The notes beneath the pieces are model-generated. The model searched no databases and was not told the origin of the DNA. It was given only the letters and a program-made list of their open reading frames with translations. The position numbers and the translations under genes were made by a program. Shown in pieces: positions 5,545 to 11,356 of a DNA stretch of 11,356 nucleotides (the first letter of the stretch is position 1; every line of letters begins with the position of its first letter). The DNA lies in contig CAKVMU010000033.1 of assembly GCA_934773085.1 (NCBI GenBank), positions 1 through 11,356 of the forward strand. The letters are read 5' to 3'. The DNA comes from an uncultured Candidatus Melainabacteria bacterium (lineage in GTDB: Bacteria > Cyanobacteriota > Vampirovibrionia > Gastranaerophilales > Gastranaerophilaceae).

Positions 5545-6822
5545 ATGAAAAATACAGTTGTAATAGGTGCACAGTGGGGAGATGAAGGAAAAGCAAAAAT
5601 CACCGACTTACTATCTTCTCATGCAGATTTAATAATTCGTTACCAAGGTGGCTGCAATGCCGGTCATACAGTTGTCACAAACGGTGAAACATATAAATTT
5701 CATTTAATTCCATCAGGAATTCTGTACGACAAAGCTATATGTTTTATTGGAGCAGGCACAGTAATCCATCCGGAATCTTTTGAAAAAGAGGTAACAGAAC
5801 TTAAATCTCAAGGGGTCAATTTTAAAAACCTTAAAATTTCGCCTCTTGCAACAATAACAATGCCTTATCATATAGAAGTCGATGGTTGGTCAGAATCTCA
5901 TTCCGGCAAAGGGAAAATCGGAACAACAAAGCGAGGGATTGGACCAACATACACTGATAAAATGGCAAGATGTGCTTTAAAAATTCAAGATTTATACTCT
6001 TTTGAAGCTCTTAATGAAAAACTCGATATGATTCTTCCTTTAAAGAACAAAATGCTTGAAAAAGTATACGGAATTCAATCATATACAAAAGAATGCATAA
6101 TTTCTTTATGTGAAAAATATGCAGAATTGTTTAAACCTTATGTTTGTTTTGATTGGCAAGATTTGCTAAATCGATACAAAGATAAGACCGTTTTGTTTGA
6201 AGGTGCGCAAGGTGTAATGTTGGATATCGATTACGGCACATACCCGTTCGTAACCAGCTCAAACCCTATCGGCGGAGGAGCCGCTACCGGCAGCGGATAC
6301 GGTCCTTGTATGATTCAAGAAGTTGTTGGGGTTTCTAAAGCTTACGTTACAAGAGTTGGGGAAGGTCCTTTTGTCAGTGAATTAACAGACGAAACCGGAA
6401 AACTTATCCAAGATGTCGGTCACGAATTCGGAGTAACAACCGGAAGACCTCGTCGTTGTGGCTGGTTTGATTCTGTAATAATGAAGTATGCTGTGCTCGT
6501 GGGCGGAATCACAAAAGTTGCTCTTACAAAAATTGATGTTTTTGACAATTTTGACGAAATAAAGATTTGTGTTGCTTACAAAGATTGCAGGAACGATAAA
6601 GTTTATACTTCATATCCGACTGATGTTTTCATCCACAAATATTTGGAACCTATTTATGAAACAATGCCAGGTTGGAAAACATCCTTAAGTAACATAAGAA
6701 AATACGAAGATTTACCGGAAAACGCAAAAAAATATATCGCAAAAGTAGAAGATTTGATTGGGGCACCTATTGGTATTGTGTCTGTAGGTCCTGACAGAGA
6801 CCAAACAATATTTATTGACTAA
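5545..6822 (+). CDS. purA: Adenylosuccinate synthetase
   Basis: PurA joins IMP and aspartate using GTP to make adenylosuccinate, the first step from IMP to AMP. The 425-residue length is normal. The N-terminal phosphate loop is QWGDEGKAK (10-18), with the catalytic Asp13 and His41 (NAGHTV) in place. The usual GDEGKGK has Ala instead of Gly at residue 17. Other family motifs include TTKRGIGPTY (127-136), FEGAQG (218-223), VTTGRPRRCGWFD (297-309) and LTKIDV (327-332). An in-frame ATG at 5503 lies inside the upstream small gene and would add 14 residues before the conserved start, so ATG 5545 is preferred. Its only visible ribosome site is GAAGG (5528-5532), rather far at twelve bases, so translation may depend on coupling to the small gene ending one base before. 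The stop overlaps that of the converging gene. Confidence 0.97.
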   Translation: MKNTVVIGAQWGDEGKAKITDLLSSHADLIIRYQGGCNAGHTVVTNGETYKFHLIPSGILYDKAICFIGAGTVIHPESFEKEVTELKSQGVNFKNLKISPLATITMPYHIEVDGWSESHSGKGKIGTTKRGIGPTYTDKMARCALKIQDLYSFEALNEKLDMILPLKNKMLEKVYGIQSYTKECIISLCEKYAELFKPYVCFDWQDLLNRYKDKTVLFEGAQGVMLDIDYGTYPFVTSSNPIGGGAATGSGYGPCMIQEVVGVSKAYVTRVGEGPFVSELTDETGKLIQDVGHEFGVTTGRPRRCGWFDSVIMKYAVLVGGITKVALTKIDVFDNFDEIKICVAYKDCRNDKVYTSYPTDVFIHKYLEPIYETMPGWKTSLSNIRKYEDLPENAKKYIAKVEDLIGAPIGIVSVGPDRDQTIFID

Positions 6823-7307
6823 GGGTGAAGCCAGTCATAAAGGCTACGAACTTCGCCAATATTGATTAAGTCGTCAAGATTTGTTTCAATAGGCTCTAAG
6901 TAAAATTTGCCATCCTTATAGTAATCTGCAAAATTTTTCCCGTAATTAACGCAATAAGGTAGCTTCACGACTCCTTTGCTATTTCTGTATGCGAGACCGT
7001 GAATTCTGCATACAATTGGTCTTTGAGCATAAATTGAACACATCTTATCAATCAAAAAAGGACACGCACCGCCTCGTTCCATATGTTTGATATTATTCTG
7101 CACTCTCAATTTTGTCTCATTGTCCAAAAGAGAATACCCTTTCATCAATGATTGGAGTTCTATATCAGAAAGTGGATAATCGCCTTTTTCGCAACACGCA
7201 GAACAGCCTGCACCACAGCAGATAAACTTTTTATATCTGGAGAAAAACACACTCAAACGCTTATCTATGGCGTTATAATCTATTTCTGACCCCAAAATCT
7301 GCTCCAA
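6819..7307 (-). CDS. YkgJ/UPF0153-type cysteine-cluster protein
   Basis: It matches the YkgJ-type zinc or iron-chelating cysteine-cluster family, whose biochemical role is poorly known. There are two cysteine groups: FICCGAGCSACC (Cys30, 31, 35, 38, 39), then CPFLIDKMC-x9-C (Cys82, Cys90, Cys100, followed by RIHG), with a further Cys119. At 162 residues the length is typical. The start is a TTG, either 7307 or 7295. GGAG (7302-7305) lies six bases before TTG 7295, while 7307 has only AAGAAG at three bases. The true product may thus lack four residues. Either start lies inside the end of the upstream MerR-like gene, implying coupled translation. Its stop codon overlaps the purA stop on the other strand, and I see no terminator between them. 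Confidence 0.85.
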   Translation of the reverse strand: MEQILGSEIDYNAIDKRLSVFFSRYKKFICCGAGCSACCEKGDYPLSDIELQSLMKGYSLLDNETKLRVQNNIKHMERGGACPFLIDKMCSIYAQRPIVCRIHGLAYRNSKGVVKLPYCVNYGKNFADYYKDGKFYLEPIETNLDDLINIGEVRSLYDWLHP

Positions 7308-7906
7308 AAACTTCTTGAAGAATGACTTTCTAACTGTTCTATACGAGCTGCCAATTCCTTATTATGCTCTAAAAGTTCACCAACTTGTTTCGCAAGAATT
7401 TCGTTATCTCGCTTATAACCGCCTGCCTCAATAAGTTTTGTAGCCATATCAGAATTTGTAATATCATCGCTTATTTTCTTTGCTACAGCTTCAGCCAACA
7501 TTTGCAAAGTTTGCGAACTAACATCCAATGTAAAACTTTTTTGAGGAGTCAAGTCTGTTACAATTTTCTCTTCCTCAGTTTGAGTTTCCGCTACCTCAGT
7601 ATTGTCTTCCGGAACAGAAATGTAATCCTTAACCAAAATTGGTTGAACAGGTTCCTCTTTTTTCTCAATCTTAGCTTCCATTTTCTGTAATTTTACAATT
7701 ATTTGCTCATCACTATAGCCTTGAGCTTTCAATGAAATACCCTTTTTAATTTTTTCTAAAGACAAATCGTCATAAAATTCAAGCCCGTCTTCATCTTCAT
7801 ATATAGAATCAATCTTCCAGTCTTCCAAAAACAAGTCCAAAGAATGTCTGTCAATGTAATAATTTTCAGCATTTAAACTTTTTAATATAGTTTCTCTGTT
7901 AAACAT
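7280..7906 (-). CDS. MerR-like helix-turn-helix protein with acidic linker and coiled coil
   Basis: I recognise the architecture but not a named gene. Residues 22-73 follow the MerR-type winged helix pattern: W30-K-I-D, an acidic turn at EDEDGLEFY (37-45), then EKIKKGISLKAQGYSDEQII (51-70). A low-complexity acidic/Lys linker runs from about 74 to 122. Helical segments follow: 130-152, then a predicted coiled coil around 167-193. The C-terminus ends in an aromatic, basic tail, FWSRFWGQK. A MerR-like head, a coiled coil and a possible membrane-contacting tail recall RacA-type chromosome-organising proteins of Bacillus. This is an analogy, not proven homology; a conventional regulator remains possible. 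No effector-binding domain is visible. It lies 33 bases after smpB and overlaps the YkgJ-type gene by 28 bases. The ribosome site is unclear (a GGGG lies eight or so bases before the ATG). Confidence 0.7.
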   Translation of the reverse strand: MFNRETILKSLNAENYYIDRHSLDLFLEDWKIDSIYEDEDGLEFYDDLSLEKIKKGISLKAQGYSDEQIIVKLQKMEAKIEKKEEPVQPILVKDYISVPEDNTEVAETQTEEEKIVTDLTPQKSFTLDVSSQTLQMLAEAVAKKISDDITNSDMATKLIEAGGYKRDNEILAKQVGELLEHNKELAARIEQLESHSSRSFWSRFWGQK

Positions 7907-7939
7907 TCTCCATACCCCGCTTTCATCGACGTAACAACA

Positions 7940-8386
7940 TTATCTTTTCATACTGCGAGCAATATCTCTGTCTTGAGTTTTCTTCGCTATTGACTCACGC
8001 TTGTCGTAAAGTTTTTTACCTTTCGCAAGACCTATCTCTATTTTAGCAAAACCGTGAGATAAAAACAATTCCAAAGGAACAATTGTGTAGTTTTCTTTCT
8101 TGATTTTTGCATCTATCTTCATTATTTCCTTTTTATTCAGAAGCAATTTTCTGACCCTATCAGGCTTATGGTTGTATCTATTGCCCTGTTCATAAGGAGA
8201 TATGTGCATATTGTAAAGAAAAACTTCCCCGTTTTCTATCTTGGCAAAACTGTCTTTCAAATTTAACATGCCTTTTCTGATAGACTTAATCTCAGTTCCG
8301 GTAAGAACGATACCTGATACGAATTTGTCAAATATCAAGTAATCATGAAAGGCTTTTCTGTTTGTTGAAATAACTTTTTTATCCAT
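7940..8386 (-). CDS. smpB: SsrA-binding protein SmpB
   Basis: SmpB binds tmRNA and brings it to stalled ribosomes for trans-translation, tagging unfinished proteins for degradation. The 148-residue product has the full family layout. It opens with KVISTNRKAFHDYLI (4-18), then GTEIKSIRKGMLNLKDSFAKI (30-50) of the OB-fold core. HISPYEQGNRYNHKPDR follows (61-77), then GLAKGKKLYDKRE. The C-terminal basic tail QDRDIARSMKR enters the ribosome decoding site. The gene starts seven bases after the stop of the radical SAM gene and has no clear ribosome site, so coupled translation is likely. tmRNA itself (ssrA) is not seen in the window. Confidence 0.97.
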   Translation of the reverse strand: MDKKVISTNRKAFHDYLIFDKFVSGIVLTGTEIKSIRKGMLNLKDSFAKIENGEVFLYNMHISPYEQGNRYNHKPDRVRKLLLNKKEIMKIDAKIKKENYTIVPLELFLSHGFAKIEIGLAKGKKLYDKRESIAKKTQDRDIARSMKR

Positions 8387-8393
8387 AGAGCCA

Positions 8394-9305
8394 TTATATG
8401 TTAAACTTTGAGCCTTGTCTACTTTCTCGCTTTAAAAACTCTCTATCGATACGGTTAAGCGTGTCCAATTTTTTACCAATCCATCTTGGAGCAATAAGCT
8501 CAGTTCTCAAACCGTTACCGGCTAAGCGATGAATCGTTGTATTCGGAGGTAAATATTCCAAAAAATCACACACTGTTGAAACATATTCATCCTGCGACAT
8601 AAAATTTATTTCGCCTTCTTCATACATCTTTGCTAATTTTGTACCTTCCAGTGCACACAACATATGAATTTTAACCCCGTCAGGTTCAAGCTTTGCGATA
8701 GTTTTTGCTGTGTCCATCATCTCATCATATGTTTCAAAAAGATTTAGAATCACGTGCAAACAAACATTGATACCCAGAGATTTTGTTTTTTCATACGCAT
8801 CCAGAAAACACTTATAATCGTGTCCTCTGTTAATTTTTAGCAATGTTTTATCATGAACGGATTGCAGTCCATACTCAACCCAAGTGTAATAATCTTTTGA
8901 AAAAGAAGATATCAATCTCAATTTATCTTCGTCAACGCAATCTGGACGTGTTCCTATTGATAGTCCCACGATATCCGGATGAGTCAATGCAGATTCGTAA
9001 ATTGTTTCGAGCTCAGCAACCGGTTTATACGTATTTGAAAACGCTTGGAAATAAGACATAAATTTTTGCGCACCAAATCTGTCTCTTAGCGTTTCCGCCC
9101 CAACCCGTACTTGCTCTTCTATCGACAAACGGTTTGAGTGTGCCTGAGAAAAACTTCCGCCATCATCACAAAATATGCAACCGCAATTTGAAATAGTGCC
9201 ATCACGGTTTGGGCAGGAAAATCCTGCATCAAGAGTTATCTTATAAACCTTTGCTCCAAATTTTTTCTTTAAATAATCGCTAAACGCATTGTACCTTTTT
9301 TCCAT
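8394..9305 (-). CDS. YhcC-type radical SAM protein (TIGR01212-like)
   Basis: A radical SAM enzyme of the YhcC/TIGR01212 group, substrate unknown. The cluster motif is the family's wide-spaced form, CPNRDGTISNCGCIFC. Cys31, Cys43 and Cys46 fit CX11CX2C, and Cys41 is an extra cysteine inside it. Further family motifs are FQAFSNTY (86-93), GLSIGTRPDC (114-123), EYGLQSVHDKTL (144-155), INRGHDY (158-164) and the C-terminal RLAGNG (260-265). The 303-residue length is normal. Where many relatives have a GLPGE-type turn after HVIL, this one reads NLFETYDE (188-195), a local change. There is no good ribosome site before the ATG; a TATGAT element (9317-9322) ends only 12 bases upstream, so the mRNA may be nearly leaderless. 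It leads the leftward group with smpB, the MerR-like gene and the YkgJ-type gene. Confidence 0.9.
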   Translation of the reverse strand: MEKRYNAFSDYLKKKFGAKVYKITLDAGFSCPNRDGTISNCGCIFCDDGGSFSQAHSNRLSIEEQVRVGAETLRDRFGAQKFMSYFQAFSNTYKPVAELETIYESALTHPDIVGLSIGTRPDCVDEDKLRLISSFSKDYYTWVEYGLQSVHDKTLLKINRGHDYKCFLDAYEKTKSLGINVCLHVILNLFETYDEMMDTAKTIAKLEPDGVKIHMLCALEGTKLAKMYEEGEINFMSQDEYVSTVCDFLEYLPPNTTIHRLAGNGLRTELIAPRWIGKKLDTLNRIDREFLKRESRQGSKFNI

Positions 9306-9315
9306 ATAAATAGAG

Positions 9316-9341
9316 TATCATAAACAAGTTTGTGATATTAT
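9316..9341. promoter_or_regulatory. Divergent promoter region with a 22-bp dyad
   Basis: Two -10 candidates face apart. Rightward there is an extended -10, TGA-TATTAT (9333-9341), for proS. Leftward there is TATGAT (9317-9322) for the radical SAM gene. A dyad with arms TATCATAAAC (9316-9325) and GTTTGTGATA (9328-9337), one mismatch in ten and a two-base centre, overlaps both. A protein bound here could control both directions. Neither side has a convincing -35. Confidence 0.4.
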
Positions 9342-9364
9342 AAAGAAAAAAGAGGATTGCAATT

Positions 9365-11110
9365 ATGAGAATGTCAAAATTATTTGTACAAACATTAAGA
9401 GAGTTCCCTGCAGATGCAGAAGTTGTCTCTCACAAAATGCTTGTAAGAGCCGGTTACATCAGAAAATTAACTTCCGGCGTATATAACTACTTACCGCTTA
9501 TGTGGAGAGTTCTAAAAAAAGTTGAAAATATCGTCAGAGAAGAAATGGACAGTGCCGGAGCGCAAGAACTCTTGATGCCGTTCGTTCAACCTAAAGAGTT
9601 ATGGGAAGAATCCGGACGTTGGAATGCATATGGCAGAGAATTAATGCGCCTCAGAGACAGACACGACAGAGAAATGTGCCTTGGACCAACTCACGAAGAA
9701 ATTATCACAGCAGTTGCTCGTGACGGTTTAAAGTCATACAAGCAACTGCCGGTGAATCTTTACCAAATTCAATCAAAATTTCGTGACGAAGTTCGTCCAA
9801 GATTCGGACTTCTTAGAGGCCGTGAATTCATAATGAAAGATGCTTACAGCTTTGATTTAAACGAAGAAGGACTAAAAAAAGAATATGAAAACATGGCTCA
9901 AGCTTATACCAGAATCTTCAAACGCTGCGGATTAAATACAAAAATGGTTCAATCAGACTCAGGTGCGATTGGCGGAAGCATAAGTCACGAATTTATGGTT
10001 ATAACTGATACAGACGCAGGTGAAAACGATGTATTCTACTGTGATGATTGCGATTATTCAGCGAACTCAAATCACGCTGTTTCCAACCTACCTGAAGCAG
10101 ATGTTACAGGAAAATGGTCAAAAGCAGAAATCGTGGATACACCAAATACGCACTCAATCGAAGAACTTTGCGAATTCTTACAAATTCCTGCTACTCATAT
10201 TGTTAAATCTTTAGTATACATCGTAGATAAAAAACCTGTTATAGCGCTTATTCGTGCAGACAAACAGGTTGAAGAAACAAAATTAATGAATGCCGTCGGC
10301 GGAATGGAAATCAGAATTGCAACAGCTGGTGAAATCGAAGAAATGATGAGTGTTAACGGCTTCGTCGCAGCAAGAGGTTTCATCGGACCGAACGGACTTG
10401 AAGAATACAATGGCTATAAAGTAACTATCGTGGCTGATGAAACTGTAAAAGAAATGAAAAATTTCGTAATCGGAATAAACCAAGAAAACAAGCACGGTGT
10501 AGGTTACAACTGGGAGAAAGATGTTAAGCTTCCAGAAATTATAACTGACATAAGACTTGTTGAAGCCGGCGATTTTTGTCCTCAATGTGGCAAACCGCTA
10601 AAAGTTACTCGTGGTATTGAAGTCGGAAATATTTTCCAACTCGGAACAAAATACTCAAAACCAATGAACGCAGTTTACACAGATGTCGACGGTAAAACAA
10701 AACCTTACGTTATGGGATGTTACGGAATCGGAATTTCAAGAACCGCCGCTGCAGCTGTAGAAGCTCACTATGATGATTACGGAATCAAGTGGCCTCTTGC
10801 AATTGCTCCGTACCACGCAATTGTTATTCCTGTAAGCACAAAAGACGAAACTCAGATGAAGGTTGCTGAAGACATTTATAAAACTCTTATTAAACACGGT
10901 GTAGAAGCTGTTATTGATGATCGTGACGAACGTCCGGGGGTTAAATTCAAAGATGCAGACCTAATCGGATTCCCATACAGAATCACTGTTGGAAAAGGAA
11001 TATCTGAAGGTTTAGTGGAATTTAAAGTTCGTGAAACGAACGAAACTTCCAATATAAAACCGGAAGAAGCTGCTGAAATCGTTGTTACAGCTGTACACAA
11101 CTTAAAATAA
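9365..11110 (+). CDS. proS: Prolyl-tRNA synthetase (bacterial type with editing domain)
   Basis: ProRS charges tRNA-Pro with proline. The 581-residue product is the bacterial form with an INS editing domain inserted in the class II catalytic core. Motif 1 lies around 62-76 (MDSAGAQELLMPFVQ). Proline and ATP pocket motifs are GPTHEE (107-112) and FRDEVRPRFGLLRGREF (139-155, motif 2), and motif 3 is GCYGIGISRT (451-460). The INS domain runs from about 225 to 405 and includes HIVKS, the Lys281 region important for editing Ala-tRNA-Pro in relatives. The anticodon-binding domain follows from about 480. CDDC (Cys226, Cys229) and CPQC (Cys405, Cys408) flank the INS domain and could form a zinc site. 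The ribosome site AGAGG (9351-9355) lies nine bases from the ATG; ATG 9371 is a less likely alternative. It is a single-gene unit followed by a terminator. Confidence 0.98.
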   Translation: MRMSKLFVQTLREFPADAEVVSHKMLVRAGYIRKLTSGVYNYLPLMWRVLKKVENIVREEMDSAGAQELLMPFVQPKELWEESGRWNAYGRELMRLRDRHDREMCLGPTHEEIITAVARDGLKSYKQLPVNLYQIQSKFRDEVRPRFGLLRGREFIMKDAYSFDLNEEGLKKEYENMAQAYTRIFKRCGLNTKMVQSDSGAIGGSISHEFMVITDTDAGENDVFYCDDCDYSANSNHAVSNLPEADVTGKWSKAEIVDTPNTHSIEELCEFLQIPATHIVKSLVYIVDKKPVIALIRADKQVEETKLMNAVGGMEIRIATAGEIEEMMSVNGFVAARGFIGPNGLEEYNGYKVTIVADETVKEMKNFVIGINQENKHGVGYNWEKDVKLPEIITDIRLVEAGDFCPQCGKPLKVTRGIEVGNIFQLGTKYSKPMNAVYTDVDGKTKPYVMGCYGIGISRTAAAAVEAHYDDYGIKWPLAIAPYHAIVIPVSTKDETQMKVAEDIYKTLIKHGVEAVIDDRDERPGVKFKDADLIGFPYRITVGKGISEGLVEFKVRETNETSNIKPEEAAEIVVTAVHNLK

Positions 11111-11120
11111 ATAAACATAA

Positions 11121-11158
11121 AAACGACCTACTTGCTAATCCAAGAGGTCGTTTTTTTA
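11121..11158 (+). terminator. Intrinsic terminator of proS
   Basis: The stem ACGACCT/AGGTCGT, with a bulged A, continues with CTTG/CAAG around a CTAATC loop (11123-11151). Seven T residues end it (11151-11157). On the other strand the same stem is followed by TTTTT, so it can also stop leftward transcripts coming from rpsN. Confidence 0.9.
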
Positions 11159-11180
11159 TTGCAATTTTTCTCAATACAAA

Positions 11181-11209
11181 GCGGGCTCATCAAGTGAAGC
11201 CCGCTTTTT
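11181..11209. terminator. Second hairpin terminator between proS and rpsN
   Basis: GCGGGCT (11181-11187) pairs with AGCCCGC (11198-11204) around a ten-base loop. TTTTT follows rightward (11205-11209); leftward only TTTG follows. It is placed to back up the proS terminator and to serve rpsN from the other side. Confidence 0.8.
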
Positions 11210-11227
11210 AAATAAAATACCGTTAGC

Positions 11228-11356
11228 TTACCAGCTAGCTTTAGTTACACCAGGTAACAAGCCTTGGTGAGCCATTTTTCTTAAACAAATTCTGCACAAG
11301 CCGAAATCTCTGTGGAAACCGTGAGGTCTACCACAAATGCTGCATCTGTTATGAAG
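11228..11356 (-). CDS. rpsN: Ribosomal protein uS14, zinc-binding type (5' end outside window)
   Basis: The last 42 residues of the 30S protein uS14 are present, ending in the family-typical [10 protein letters not shown]. Two CxxC pairs, CSIC and CRIC (residues 5-8 and 21-24 of the visible part), mark the short zinc form (type Z, about 61 residues). The motif [20 protein letters not shown] is diagnostic. Its stop is followed by the two hairpin terminators and then the convergent proS. Hence rpsH, which usually follows rpsN in the spc operon, is not next to it here. The gene is either the last of its operon or transcribed alone; the upstream side is outside the window. Confidence 0.95.
   Translation of the reverse strand, partial: LHNRCSICGRPHGFHRDFGLCRICLRKMAHQGLLPGVTKASW

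Noticed and set aside
1..11356. tRNA, rRNA, tmRNA, CRISPR array, insertion sequence or prophage
   Set aside because: I saw no direct repeats with spacers, no transposase or integrase motifs and no cloverleaf-like sequences in the gaps; smpB is present but ssrA is not.

Overview
The window is AT-rich, gene-dense bacterial DNA with short intergenic gaps. It carries housekeeping genes (adenylosuccinate synthetase, prolyl-tRNA synthetase, SmpB, zinc-type ribosomal protein uS14, a dihydrolipoamide dehydrogenase-like flavoprotein) and a few lineage-specific small proteins. Three things make me favour a fermentative, non-photosynthetic relative of cyanobacteria (Vampirovibrionia/Melainabacteria, Gastranaerophilales-like). 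These are the cyanobacterial-style VKOR-thioredoxin fusion, the combination of anaerobe-type redox proteins (an NfnA/SudB-like flavoprotein and QueH), and a tandem pair of unfamiliar small membrane proteins. This is inference from gene content, not a phylogenetic result; a Firmicute or another anaerobic lineage is not excluded.

Layout. (1) Positions 1-2367, minus strand: two overlapping unknown membrane-protein genes followed by a compact Lpd-type flavoprotein that runs off the left edge. (2) Positions 2368-2721: a 354-base divergent regulatory region with a good promoter for the rightward operon, a probable promoter for the leftward genes carrying a dyad in its spacer, and a hairpin. (3) Positions 2722-6822, plus strand: a VKOR-DsbA fusion, queH, an NfnA/SudB-like FAD/[2Fe-2S] protein, a 63-residue four-cysteine protein and purA, tightly packed. 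(4) Positions 6819-9305, minus strand: a YhcC-type radical SAM protein, smpB, a MerR-like/coiled-coil protein and a YkgJ-type cysteine-cluster protein. The last of these converges on purA with overlapping stop codons. (5) Positions 9306-9364: a short divergent promoter region with a near-perfect 22-bp dyad. (6) Positions 9365-11110, plus strand: proS, followed by two hairpin terminators that probably work in both directions. (7) Positions 11228-11356, minus strand: the 3' part of rpsN.

How the genes fit together: the rightward operon is rich in thiol, flavin and iron-sulfur chemistry (VKOR-DsbA for disulfide formation outside the cytoplasm, QueH for tRNA queuosine, NfnA-like electron transfer), and purA is carried at its end. 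The leftward group is linked to translation quality (SmpB) and to metal/radical chemistry, with one protein that looks like a DNA-binding, coiled-coil factor.

I did not find a clear new defence, mobile or CRISPR-type system. The best candidates for undescribed biology are the tandem membrane-protein pair with its dyad-bearing promoter, the NfnA-like protein without its usual NfnB partner but with a four-cysteine small protein beside it, and the RacA-like architecture of the MerR/coiled-coil protein.
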